Source of the DNA: Candidatus Sulfotelmatobacter sp.
GTDB lineage: Bacteria; Vulcanimicrobiota; Vulcanimicrobiia; Vulcanimicrobiales; Vulcanimicrobiaceae
Direction: 5' to 3'
DNA: 64,000 bases
Assembly: GCA_035504415.1 (NCBI GenBank)
Contig: DATJRY010000017.1
Span: 372,001-436,000, forward strand
A program made the translations under genes and the position numbers. How positions within the stretch are numbered: position 1 is the first letter of the stretch; every line of letters starts with the position of its first letter. Of this stretch, positions 54,857 to 63,210 are shown piece by piece. The notes under the pieces were generated by a model. It was not told the DNA's origin and ran no database searches. It saw only the letters and a program-made list of their open reading frames with translations.

Positions 54857-57751
54857 GTGAACGACCCGTCCGGGTTTCCGACCCGGAACGTTCCGCATGT
54901 CGTAGCACCGCGCCGTAAATCGATCGTAAACGGGGTCGCGCGACGTTCCGCGCACGCGCCCGACGTCGCGTTACGCTTGCTCGGCCACTTCGAGTTACGT
55001 GTCGCCGGCGTCGCGTCGCCGCCGCCGGCGACGGTCAAAGCCCGCTCGCTGCTCGCCTATCTTGCCGGACGAGCCGGAGAACGCATCCGTCGCGAGACGG
55101 TGATGAGCGAGTTCTGGCCCGACGCCGACCCGACCAGCGCGCGCAACAACTTCAAGACCGCGCTCTCCTCGATTCGCAAAGCGTTTCGCGACGCCGGCGT
55201 CGATCCGTCGGGCGTGCTCGAAGCGGGTCGCGAGGTCGTGCGCTGGATCGCCGGCGTCGCCATCGACGCCGTCGAGTTCGAGCGCAGCTCGGTCGACGTC
55301 CCGGCCGAGCGCGCACGCGCGCTCGCGCTCTACCAAGGCGAGCTGCTTCCGGGCGACTACGCGCCCTGGGCGAGCGAGCTGCGCGACCGGTTGGCGGCGC
55401 GCTACGAGGACATGCTGCGCGCCGAGCTGGCCGAGCGGCCCTCGCCGGCGCTGGCCAACCGCATCTTACTGCTCGATCCGTACTGCGGCGACGCCTACCT
55501 GCTGCTGATCGAAGACGCGCTGCGGGCGGGCAATCGCCGCGAAGCGCAGTTCGTCTATCACCGCTACGCGGCGGCGCTGGCCGACCTCGGGGCGGCGCCC
55601 AGCTCGGAGCTGGCGGTGCGCGTGGGCGCCCGCGAGCAGACGCCGCCGGTCGCCGCGCTCGGCTTCGTCGGCCGCGCCAGCGAGCTGGCCGAGATCGCGG
55701 CGTGGTTGGCCGACGAGGCCGCCGCGCCGGCGCTGATCGTCAGCGGCTTGGCCGGGATCGGCAAGTCGGCCCTGCTCGCGCACGCGCGCGGCGCGCTGCA
55801 CGGCTTCGCGGCGGCGCTCGCGAGCGGACGGCGCGGCGTGCACGAGGCGCGCCCCGAAACGCTCGCCGCCGTGCGCGCGGCGCACCCCGACGCGCGCGAG
55901 CTCGTGCTGGGTCCGCTGCGTCCCGACGAGGTCGCGCTGGCGCTCGCGCGCTGCTTCCCGGCCGACGACGCGCGCCGGCTGGGTGAGTCGGTCTGGCCGC
56001 GCGCGCAAGGTCACCCGCTGCTGGTGCAGGCCGAGATCCAGCGTCTCGCCGACGCGCGCGGCGGACACTCGCCGCTGGCACCGCACTTTCCGCGCGCGGT
56101 CGAGCGCCGCTTCGAGGAGCAGCTGCAGGCCGCCGGCGACGACGCCGAGCGCGTCGCCGAGCTGCTCGCGCTCGAGCCGCAGCTCGACGGCGACGATCTG
56201 GTCGCGCTGCTCGATTGGAGCAGCGAACGCGTCGGCGACGCGCGCGAACGGCTGATCGCGTTCGGCATCCTGGCCGACGCGCCGCCGATCCGGCTGAGCT
56301 TCGGGCTGTTCGGCGAGGTCGCGCTGCGGCGGCTGACGCCGGCCCGGCGGCACCAGACGATCGCGCGCATCGCCGAGCGGCTCGCGCTGCACGAGCATCC
56401 CAGCGCGAAGGTGCGCGTCGCCGAGCATCTGGTCACGCTTGGACGGCCGCGTGAGGCGGCGCAATCGTACGCCGACGCCGGCCGCGCGTACGTCGCGTTC
56501 GCCGGCTGGAGCAGCGCGCTCGACGCCTTCGACGCCGGCATCGCGGTACTCGAACCGCTGGCGACGTCGGCGGCCGCGACGGCGTTGCTGCGCGAGCTGT
56601 ACCTCGCGCGCGGCACCGCGCAATATCACGCCGGCCAATTCCAGGCCGCGGTGCACTCGCTCGACGGTGCGCTCGAGCTGAGCGAGCCGGAGACGGACGC
56701 CGCCGCGCGCGCCGGCGCGCTGGTGACGATGGGCAACGCGCTCATCTCGCTCAATCATCTCGACGCGGCGCACGCGGTCGCACGCCAAGCCGCCGCGGAA
56801 GCGCAGCGCGGGGGCGCGTTGGCGAGCGAGCTGGAGGCGCACAGTCTCACCGCGCGGCTGCGTTTCATCGAAGGCGCGAGCGAGGACGCGTTCGCGTGTG
56901 CGACGCCGGCCTATGCGCGAGCGCGCGACGCCGGCGAGTGGACCGTCGCCTCGGCGCTGGCGCAGTCGGCGGCCGACGCCGCGCGGCGCGGGCTGCGCTT
57001 CGCGGATTGTTACGTGTGGGTTGGCTTGCAGCTCGAAGCCGCCGTCTTGGCCGGCCCCGTCCTCGAAGCGCAGGCGCACTATGCGATCGGCTCGGTCGAC
57101 TACGCGGTGAACCGGCTCGACGCGGCCGTCGAACGGGTGCGGGAGGCGCTGCGCATCATCGCCGGCGTGCGGCGCCGGCGCGCGCTCGGATCGGTCCCGC
57201 TCGGACACTTCGAGTGGCATGCGCGCCTGGCGCTGGCGCACACGCTCTCGGCGTCGGGCAAGCTGGAGGCCGCGCTGGTCGAGTCCGAGCGGGTCGTCCA
57301 TTCGCCGTGGGCGCGCAACACGCCGATCAACGCCATCATGACCTTCTCGACGCTGGTCGACATCCGGCTCGCCAGCGGGCGGTCCGAAGACGTCGCCGTC
57401 GCGCTGGCGATGGAGTCGCGCTTTCCGATGCTCCCCGAAGATCACCGCGGCGCCTTCCTCGACCGCTTGGCGCGTGCGCGCTTGGCGGCCCTGGTCCAGC
57501 CGGCCGGCGTGGCGGCGATGGCGCTACGGCGCACCTTCGCCCTGATCGAACGGGCCGAGCCGCGCTTCCCCGATCAGATCCACATCGCGTACGAGAAGCT
57601 GGCGCCGGCGGCGCGCGGGATCGACGAGGGGCTGGCCGAGCGTGCCGCCGAGGCGGGGCGCCGGCACCGGCGCCGGGTCGTCGAGGCGGCCGGCGCGCTG
57701 TGGTGCGAAACGCCGGCGCAGAAAATTTTTGGATTGACAGCAATTAACTAG
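54857..57751 (+). CDS. SARP-type transcriptional activator with AAA ATPase and TPR domains
   Basis: 964 residues from GTG at 54857, the nearest usable start before the fold. The OmpR-like winged helix comes first (about 37-105; LRLLGHFELRVAG, RRETVMSEFWPDADPTSARNNFKTALSSIRKAF), then a bacterial transcriptional activator domain (about 120-250; LYQGELLPGDYAPW, DMLRAELAERPS). A NACHT/AAA-type ATPase follows with Walker A SGLAGIGKSALL near residue 300, then helical TPR-like repeats to the end (MGNALISLNHLDAAHAVARQAA). Large SARPs activate adjacent operons; the natural target here is the divergent lipoprotein operon. It is also followed by a second TPR regulator. Any ligand is unknown. Confidence 0.85.
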   Translation: MNDPSGFPTRNVPHVVAPRRKSIVNGVARRSAHAPDVALRLLGHFELRVAGVASPPPATVKARSLLAYLAGRAGERIRRETVMSEFWPDADPTSARNNFKTALSSIRKAFRDAGVDPSGVLEAGREVVRWIAGVAIDAVEFERSSVDVPAERARALALYQGELLPGDYAPWASELRDRLAARYEDMLRAELAERPSPALANRILLLDPYCGDAYLLLIEDALRAGNRREAQFVYHRYAAALADLGAAPSSELAVRVGAREQTPPVAALGFVGRASELAEIAAWLADEAAAPALIVSGLAGIGKSALLAHARGALHGFAAALASGRRGVHEARPETLAAVRAAHPDARELVLGPLRPDEVALALARCFPADDARRLGESVWPRAQGHPLLVQAEIQRLADARGGHSPLAPHFPRAVERRFEEQLQAAGDDAERVAELLALEPQLDGDDLVALLDWSSERVGDARERLIAFGILADAPPIRLSFGLFGEVALRRLTPARRHQTIARIAERLALHEHPSAKVRVAEHLVTLGRPREAAQSYADAGRAYVAFAGWSSALDAFDAGIAVLEPLATSAAATALLRELYLARGTAQYHAGQFQAAVHSLDGALELSEPETDAAARAGALVTMGNALISLNHLDAAHAVARQAAAEAQRGGALASELEAHSLTARLRFIEGASEDAFACATPAYARARDAGEWTVASALAQSAADAARRGLRFADCYVWVGLQLEAAVLAGPVLEAQAHYAIGSVDYAVNRLDAAVERVREALRIIAGVRRRRALGSVPLGHFEWHARLALAHTLSASGKLEAALVESERVVHSPWARNTPINAIMTFSTLVDIRLASGRSEDVAVALAMESRFPMLPEDHRGAFLDRLARARLAALVQPAGVAAMALRRTFALIERAEPRFPDQIHIAYEKLAPAARGIDEGLAERAAEAGRRHRRRVVEAAGALWCETPAQKIFGLTAIN
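54884..54895. promoter_or_regulatory. 12-bp palindrome in the SARP/lipoprotein divergent region
   Basis: CGGAACGTTCCG is a perfect palindrome, 44 to 55 bases upstream of the lipoprotein operon start on the minus strand and inside the start of the SARP frame. It is a candidate operator; the partner is unknown. Confidence 0.35.
54914..54931 (-). promoter_or_regulatory. Direct-repeat pair with 11-bp period, candidate SARP binding site
   Basis: CGTAAAT (54914-54920), a 4-base spacer and CGTAAAC (54925-54931) give two heptamers repeated at exactly 11 bp, the spacing typical of SARP activator sites. They lie 74 to 91 bases upstream of the lipoprotein operon start, in the -35 area if a leader of a few tens of bases exists. 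They are also A/T-richer than their surroundings. Confidence 0.5.
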
Positions 57752-57778
57752 CCCCTGCGTACTTGTCTCGTCGCGGGG
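57752..57778 (+). terminator. Hairpin directly after the SARP regulator stop
   Basis: CCCC-T-GCG (57752-57759) pairs with CGC-GGGG (57772-57778), with one bulged T and a 12-base loop. It begins immediately after the TAG stop; the T-run here precedes rather than follows it, so termination is uncertain. Confidence 0.35.
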
Positions 57779-57779
57779 A

Positions 57780-57795
57780 CTAGCGATATCGCTAG
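57780..57795. promoter_or_regulatory. 16-bp perfect palindrome in CTAG-rich intergenic region
   Basis: CTAGCGATATCGCTAG is self-complementary. The 188-base gap between the two regulator genes holds five CTAG sites (57748, 57780, 57792, 57842, 57856), a tetramer that is generally rare in bacterial genomes. It may be an operator for the downstream LuxR-type regulator. Confidence 0.45.
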
Positions 57796-57939
57796 CGCTT
57801 CGTTGCCGTTCGGGATCGCGGCGTTCGGCTCACTCGGTCAGCTAGCCGAGTTCCACTAGCGCCGGCATGCCGCCGAGTGTTCGCTTGGGTCCCTTGGCTG
57901 CGGGCGGCGTCCCGCCGGTGGCAGGAAGCGGTGACGATT

Positions 57940-59355
57940 ATGCCGCTCCTCCGCATAATGCCAAAGCCGACCCGGACGCGTTCCGACCTGGCCGACGCTG
58001 CGCGTGTCTTCTCGACCGGCGAGTATCAGGCCGCGCTGACCCGCTTTCGAGACGGTGCGCGCCCGCGCGGTCTGGAGGGCCTGGAGCAGAGCTACCGCGA
58101 GGCGCCCCCCGGCGACGAGCGAGCGCAGGCGGCGTACTGGTCGGCCTGGGCCGCCTACGCGGAGCGGCGCTTCGACGTCGCGGAGCGGTGGTTGGCGCGC
58201 GCGCTCGACGAGGCGCGCGGGAGCTTGTACGCGCGCGGGCTGGCCCTGAGCGGCTGGGTGGCCGAGGCGCGCGGCGACTTCGGCGCCGCGACGCGCGCCT
58301 ACCGGCTCGCGCTCGGCGCGCTCCGCGAGCGCACCGAACGCGACGACGAGTTGGCGGTCGCGATCCTGCGAACGCTGGGCAGCCTGGCCGTGGAGCTGGG
58401 CGACACGGAACTAGCCGACTACGTCGCGGCCCAGGCGCGCGGCGTGACGGGTGCCGACGCGGTGCTGCGGTTCCAGCTCGACGTGCAATTGGGTCTGGCC
58501 GCGCTCAACCGCGGTGACGTCGACGGCGCGCTCGACCGCCTCGACGCCGCGGAGCACGCGGCGAGCCGGTCCGCGCTGCGCGCGCACGCGATGCTCGAGC
58601 GCGCGGAGATCTACCGTTTGCTCGACGAGCCGACCGCGGCGCGCCGGCTGGTGGCGCGCGCGGTGCGCGAGCTCGGCACGGTCGACTGGGCCACGGCGGA
58701 AGTCGAAGATCTCAGCGCGCTGCTCGAGTCGGTCGTGCTCGCGGCGCGCTTCGGCGAACCGGCCGCGACGGAATGGCTCGCGCGCTACTTCGAGCTGGCC
58801 GGCGCGGGCGACGCGGCGTTCGTGCAGGACCCGCGCGTGCACGCCCGCGAGGTGCACGCGCGCGCGGCGACCGCGAGCGAGGACGCCGAGCGCGCGCGTT
58901 TGCTGCGCGACGCGCTCGATCGCTGGGAGTCGCTGCGCTACGTACGCCGTGCGCTGACGGCGGCGGCCGAGCTGGCCGCGCGCGGCGAACGCATCGAGTC
59001 GGCACGCCTGCGCGCGCTGGTCGACGCGCTGCCCACGCATCCGCTCGCGCAACAGCTGCAGCGCCGGCTCGGTTCGGCCGAGCTCGGCGCCGGCGGGGCC
59101 GTCGTGCTCTCGCCCGAGCAGCGGCGCGTCCTCGAGGCGCTCTGCGCCGGCGTCTCGGTACGCACGATGGCGCAAGAGTGGGGCCGCAGCGAGTTCACCA
59201 TTCGCAACCACCTCAAGAAGCTGTTCGCGAAGCTGCAGGTCGTCAGCTCGGCGGCGCTGGTCGCGAAGGCGATGAGCTCCGGCATCGTCGGCGCCGCGCC
59301 GAAGGTGCCCCCGGCTCGACCGCCGCGCGGCAAGGGCGGCGCCCAGGAAGGCTGA
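57940..59355 (+). CDS. TPR-containing regulator with C-terminal LuxR-type HTH
   Basis: 471 residues if started at ATG 57940, which has AGGAAG about 12 bases upstream; GTG at 57931 and earlier in-frame codons are alternatives. Most of the protein is helical with TPR-like repeats (ALTRFRDGARPRGL, FDVAERWLARALDEARG, DFGAATRAYRLALGAL). The C-terminus has a LuxR-type HTH: LSPEQRRVLEALCAGVSVRT, then MAQEWGRSEFTIRNHLKKLFAKLQV, with the recognition helix SEFTIRNHLKKL. No receiver domain. It directly follows the SARP regulator and the CTAG-palindrome region, so a regulatory cascade is possible. Its target is not seen. Confidence 0.82.
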   Translation: MPLLRIMPKPTRTRSDLADAARVFSTGEYQAALTRFRDGARPRGLEGLEQSYREAPPGDERAQAAYWSAWAAYAERRFDVAERWLARALDEARGSLYARGLALSGWVAEARGDFGAATRAYRLALGALRERTERDDELAVAILRTLGSLAVELGDTELADYVAAQARGVTGADAVLRFQLDVQLGLAALNRGDVDGALDRLDAAEHAASRSALRAHAMLERAEIYRLLDEPTAARRLVARAVRELGTVDWATAEVEDLSALLESVVLAARFGEPAATEWLARYFELAGAGDAAFVQDPRVHAREVHARAATASEDAERARLLRDALDRWESLRYVRRALTAAAELAARGERIESARLRALVDALPTHPLAQQLQRRLGSAELGAGGAVVLSPEQRRVLEALCAGVSVRTMAQEWGRSEFTIRNHLKKLFAKLQVVSSAALVAKAMSSGIVGAAPKVPPARPPRGKGGAQEG

Positions 59356-59378
59356 CCCGCGGCGTCGTCTCTTCCCGC

Positions 59379-60686
59379 ATGACGACGCAGGCTGGTTCGA
59401 TCGACGGCTTGACCCCGAGCACCGCGGAGACGGCGCCGATCCCCGCGCCGGGCGTGATGGCGGTCGATTTCGAGCAGCGGGTCGACTTCCCGCGGCTGCG
59501 CGAGTACCGGCTGCGCCGCGCGCGCGCCGCGCTCGAGGCCAGCGAGCTGGGCGCGCTGCTGCTGTTCGACGTCAACAACATCCGCTATGTCAGCTCGACG
59601 ATGATCGGCGAGTGGTCGCGCGACAAGATGACGCGCTATTGTCTGCTGGCCCGCGGCCGCGCGCCGATCGTGTGGGACTTCGGCTCGGCGGCCAAGCATC
59701 ACCGTCTGCACGCGCCCTGGCTCGATCCGCACGACTGCAAGGCCGGATTGCTCGGGCTGCGCGGCGCGATCGCGCCGGACGTCGGCCTGTTCGAGGGCGC
59801 GGCCGCCGAGCTGGCCTCGCTGTTGAAGGAAGCCGGCGTCGAGAAGCTGCCGGTCGGCATCGACATCCTCGAGCCGCCGCTCTTGTTCGCGCTGCAGCAG
59901 CACAACATCACCGTGCGCGACGGGCAGCAAGTCATGCACGACGCGCGCATGATCAAGTCGGAAGACGAGATCATGCTGCTGAGCACGTCGGCGGCGCTGG
60001 TCGACGGCGCTTATCAGGACATCGTCGAGGCCCTCAAACCCGGCGTCCGCGAGAACCAGATCGTGGCGCTGGCGACCAAGAAGCTCTACGACCTGGGTTC
60101 CGACGACGTCGAGTCGATCAACGCGGTCTCGGGCGAGCGCTGCAACCCGCACCCGCACAACTTCTCGGACCGGCTGATCCGGCCCGGCGATCAGGCGTTC
60201 TTCGACATCATGTCGGCCTTCAACGGTTACCGCACGTGCTACTACCGCACGTTCAGCGTCGGCTACGCGACGCCGGCGCAGCGGGACGCCTACAAGCAGT
60301 GCCGCGAGTGGATCGATCGCTCGATCGCGCTGATCCGCCCGGGGGTGGGAACCGACGAGGTCGCGCGCGCGTGGCCGAAGGCGCAAGAGTTCGGCTTCTC
60401 GAGCGAGATGGAAGCGTTCGGTCTGCAGTTCGGCCATGGGCTGGGGCTGGCGCTGCACGAACGCCCGGTCATCTCGCGGCTCAACTCGCTCGAGCACCCG
60501 ATGGAGATCCAGGTCGGCATGGTGTTCGCGCTCGAGACGTACTGCCCGGCCGGCGACGGCTACTCGGCGGCGCGCATCGAGGAAGAGATCGTCGTGACCG
60601 AGCGCGGCCCGAGCATCATCACGCGCTTCCCGGCGCAGGAGCTGTTCATCACCAACCCCTACGATTACGGCAGCCGGCCGCGGTGA
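59379..60686 (+). CDS. M24-family (creatinase/Xaa-Pro peptidase-like) protein with altered metal site
   Basis: 435 residues from ATG at 59379. An N-terminal creatinase-type domain (about 35-185) is followed by the pita-bread catalytic domain. Metal-ligand positions: D276 present, the second Asp is replaced by C287 (GYRTCYYRTF), H353 present (FGHGLGL), E386 (FALETYCP) and E402 (RIEEEIVV) present. A one-metal or modified site, or non-peptidase chemistry such as creatinase-like, ectoine hydrolase-like or lyase activity, is therefore possible. It lies 12 bases before the livHMGF transporter genes, so its substrate may be what they import or a peptide derivative of it. Confidence 0.88.
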   Translation: MTTQAGSIDGLTPSTAETAPIPAPGVMAVDFEQRVDFPRLREYRLRRARAALEASELGALLLFDVNNIRYVSSTMIGEWSRDKMTRYCLLARGRAPIVWDFGSAAKHHRLHAPWLDPHDCKAGLLGLRGAIAPDVGLFEGAAAELASLLKEAGVEKLPVGIDILEPPLLFALQQHNITVRDGQQVMHDARMIKSEDEIMLLSTSAALVDGAYQDIVEALKPGVRENQIVALATKKLYDLGSDDVESINAVSGERCNPHPHNFSDRLIRPGDQAFFDIMSAFNGYRTCYYRTFSVGYATPAQRDAYKQCREWIDRSIALIRPGVGTDEVARAWPKAQEFGFSSEMEAFGLQFGHGLGLALHERPVISRLNSLEHPMEIQVGMVFALETYCPAGDGYSAARIEEEIVVTERGPSIITRFPAQELFITNPYDYGSRPR

Positions 60687-60698
60687 TCGCGTAAGCCG

Positions 60699-61565
60699 AT
60701 GAACGTGCTGCAGATCGCCGTCGACGGGATTCTCCTCGGCGGCGTGCTGGCGCTCTCGGCGCTCGGCTTCAACGTCATCTTCGGCGTGATGCGGGTGGTC
60801 AATCTCGCGCACGGCGACTTCGTCGTGCTGGCGGCGGTCTTCTCGGCCTGGGCGTTCGCGCAGCTGGGAATCAACCCGCTGCTGCTCTTGCCGCTGACGG
60901 TCGCGGTCGGCTTCGTCGCCGGCGCGCTGATCCACCGCTTCTTGCTGCGGCGGCTGCCGCCCGAGGTGTCCTCGGCCGAAGCGGCGTCGCTGACGCTGAC
61001 CTTCGGACTCTCGTACTTCCTGATCGGCTTGGGGATGATCGTCTTCGGCGGCCGTTTCGTCTCGGTGCCGTATCTGACCGGCGCGTTCCACCTGGGCGGG
61101 ATCGCGATCTCGCAGGCGCGCCTGCTGGCCTTCGTCGTGGCCGTCGTCCTCTCGCTGATCTTCGCCTACGTGCTGCGCACGACGCTGCTGGGCCGCGCGA
61201 TCCGCGCGACCAGCCAGAATCTCGAAGGCGCGCTGGCCTGCGGGATCGACGTCGACCGCGTGCGCACGCTGGCGTTCGCGATCGGCACCGCGGTCGCGAC
61301 CGCCGCGGGGACGCTGATGAGCTTCGTCGCCAGCCTGAACGCCGGGCAAGGCGTCGCGTTCACCGTCAACGCCTTCGCGGTCGTCGTCATCGGCGGCTTG
61401 GGCAACTACACCGGCGCGATCGTCGGCGCGCTGATCCTGGGGCTCACCGAGTCGTTCGCCAGTTACGTGCTCGGCGCGACGCTGGCCGAAGCCGCACCCT
61501 ACGTCTTGTTCATCCTGGTCCTGCTGGTCGCGCCGGCCGGCATCTTGGGACGCCGCACCGCATGA
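60699..61565 (+). CDS. livH: Branched-chain amino acid ABC transporter permease LivH
   Basis: Membrane subunit, 288 residues, about eight helices. GGVLALSALGFNVIFGVMRVVNLAHGDF is the LivH N-terminal signature (split here by helix breaks), and GNYTGAIVGALILGLTES with the preceding VVVIGGLGN is the conserved coupling-helix region. It imports leucine/isoleucine/valine, other amino acids, or urea/amide-type compounds; Liv-type systems are broad. It overlaps livM by 4 bases (ATGA). Confidence 0.95.
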   Translation: MNVLQIAVDGILLGGVLALSALGFNVIFGVMRVVNLAHGDFVVLAAVFSAWAFAQLGINPLLLLPLTVAVGFVAGALIHRFLLRRLPPEVSSAEAASLTLTFGLSYFLIGLGMIVFGGRFVSVPYLTGAFHLGGIAISQARLLAFVVAVVLSLIFAYVLRTTLLGRAIRATSQNLEGALACGIDVDRVRTLAFAIGTAVATAAGTLMSFVASLNAGQGVAFTVNAFAVVVIGGLGNYTGAIVGALILGLTESFASYVLGATLAEAAPYVLFILVLLVAPAGILGRRTA

Positions 61566-62479
61566 GGCGTCCGCTGCCGATCGCGCTCGCGGTCGTCGCG
61601 ATCGCGCTGCTGGTGCTCGCGCCGCTCGCGCTCAACGGCTACGTGATCAACCTGCTCTACACGACGCTGCTGTCGGTCGCGCTGGCCTACGGGTGGAACC
61701 TGATCTCCGGCTACGCCGGCTACTTCTCGTTCGGCCAGATCGCGTTCTTCGGCTTGGGCGCGTACGCGACCGGCCTGCTGGTGAAGGACCTGAACTGGGA
61801 GTGGGTGCTGGCGGCGCTGGCCGGCGGCGGCGTCGCCTGCGCGCTGGCCGTGCCGCTCGGTTACGTGATGCTGCGCCTGCGCGGGCCGTTCTTCGCGATG
61901 GGGATGTTCGGCATGGCGCAGCTGGTGCGCGTGCTGGTGACGGCGCTGCCGGCCAGCGGCGCCGGCGCGGGCTTGTATCTCTCGCCTGACTTCAACGTCG
62001 CCGACGCGTACTATTGGACGCTGGCGATCGCGGTCGGCGCGATCGCGCTGACTTTCTGGGTCGATCGCAGCGCGTTCGGCCTGCGCCTGCAGGCGCTGCG
62101 CGAGGACGAGCAGGTCGCCGGCACGCTCGGCGTCGACGTCACCCGCGCCAAGATGGCGGCGTTCACGCTCAGCGCGCTCATCCCGGGCCTGCTGGGCGGG
62201 GGGTACGCGTTGTTCCTCACCTACATCGAGCCCGACGCCGTCTTCTCGTCGCGCCTGGACCTGCAGTCGATCGTGATGGCGATCCTGGGCGGGGTCGGGA
62301 CGGTGTGGGGGCCGCTGGTCGGCGGCGTCGTGATGACGCAGATCTCCGAAGCGCTGTGGGCGCGCTTCCCGGAGATCTACCTGATGATCTTCGGCGGGCT
62401 GCTGGTCGTGCTGCTGCTGCTCTTGCCGCGCGGGATCGTCCCCGCGCTCTCCAAGCTGCTGGCGGAGCGGCGGCGATGA
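61562..62479 (+). CDS. livM: Branched-chain amino acid ABC transporter permease LivM
   Basis: Second permease, 305 residues from the ATG overlapping livH. ALAYGWNLISGYAGYFSFGQ is the LivM signature, and ALREDEQVAGTLGVDVTRAK is the cytoplasmic coupling loop; VMAILGGVGTVWGPLVGG is also typical. About nine membrane helices are present. It overlaps livG by 4 bases. Confidence 0.95.
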   Translation: MRRPLPIALAVVAIALLVLAPLALNGYVINLLYTTLLSVALAYGWNLISGYAGYFSFGQIAFFGLGAYATGLLVKDLNWEWVLAALAGGGVACALAVPLGYVMLRLRGPFFAMGMFGMAQLVRVLVTALPASGAGAGLYLSPDFNVADAYYWTLAIAVGAIALTFWVDRSAFGLRLQALREDEQVAGTLGVDVTRAKMAAFTLSALIPGLLGGGYALFLTYIEPDAVFSSRLDLQSIVMAILGGVGTVWGPLVGGVVMTQISEALWARFPEIYLMIFGGLLVVLLLLLPRGIVPALSKLLAERRR

Positions 62480-63210
62480 GCGACTCGCTGCTGGTCGTCG
62501 ACGACGTCTCGCTGTCCTTCGGCGGCGTGCGCGCGCTGGCCGGCGTCTCGCTCGAGGTGCGCGCCGGCGAGATCCTGGCCTTGATCGGTCCCAACGGCGC
62601 CGGCAAGACGACGCTGTTCAACGTCATCAGCGGCGTGTTCCGGCCCGCGCGCGGCGACGTGCGGTTCTTGGGCCGCTCGATCGTGCGAGCCGCGCCGCAT
62701 CGCATCGCGCGCGCCGGGATCGCGCGCACCTATCAGGTCGTGCGCCCGTTCGGCCGGCTGACCGTGGTCGACAACGTCGCCGTCGGCGCGCTGCTCCACG
62801 AGCCGACGATCGCCCGCGCGCGGCGCGACGCGCGCGAGATCGTCGGCTTCGTCGGCCTGGACGCGTACGCCGATCGTCCCGCCGCCTCGCTGACGCTCAC
62901 CCAGCGCAAGCGGTTGGAAGTGGCGCGCGCGCTGGCGCTGCGGCCCAAGCTGCTCTTGCTCGACGAGGTCATGGCGGGTTTGACACCGACCGAGATGGAC
63001 GGGATGGCGGAGTTCGTGCTGCGCCTGCACGAGCGCGGCATCGCCGCCGTCGCCGGCGTCGAGCACGTCATGCGGTTGATCATGCGCATCTCGGACCGGA
63101 TCGTCGTGCTCGACGCCGGCAAGCTGATCGCGCAGGGGACGCCCGAACAGATTCGGCGCGATCCGGCCGTGATCGAAGCGTATCTCGGCGCCCCGCTCGG
63201 TGACGGATGA
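62476..63210 (+). CDS. livG: Branched-chain amino acid ABC transporter ATP-binding protein LivG
   Basis: 244 residues. Walker A GPNGAGKT (about residues 36-43) and Walker B LLLLDEVMAGL are intact. The signature motif is LTLTQRKRLEVARAL instead of LSGGQ-x-R, an atypical but recurrent LivG-type variant; its partner livF has the normal LSGGQ. The C-terminus (VEHVMRLIMRISDRIVVL, AYLG) is the usual LivG tail. It is translationally coupled on both sides (ATGA). Confidence 0.94.
   Translation: MSDSLLVVDDVSLSFGGVRALAGVSLEVRAGEILALIGPNGAGKTTLFNVISGVFRPARGDVRFLGRSIVRAAPHRIARAGIARTYQVVRPFGRLTVVDNVAVGALLHEPTIARARRDAREIVGFVGLDAYADRPAASLTLTQRKRLEVARALALRPKLLLLDEVMAGLTPTEMDGMAEFVLRLHERGIAAVAGVEHVMRLIMRISDRIVVLDAGKLIAQGTPEQIRRDPAVIEAYLGAPLGDG

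Noticed and set aside
57721-57762. TTGACA at 57734 as a promoter for the LuxR-type gene
   Set aside because: No acceptable -10 is found at 16-18 bp; the nearest T/A-rich hexamers are 20 bp away or lie in GC-rich sequence.
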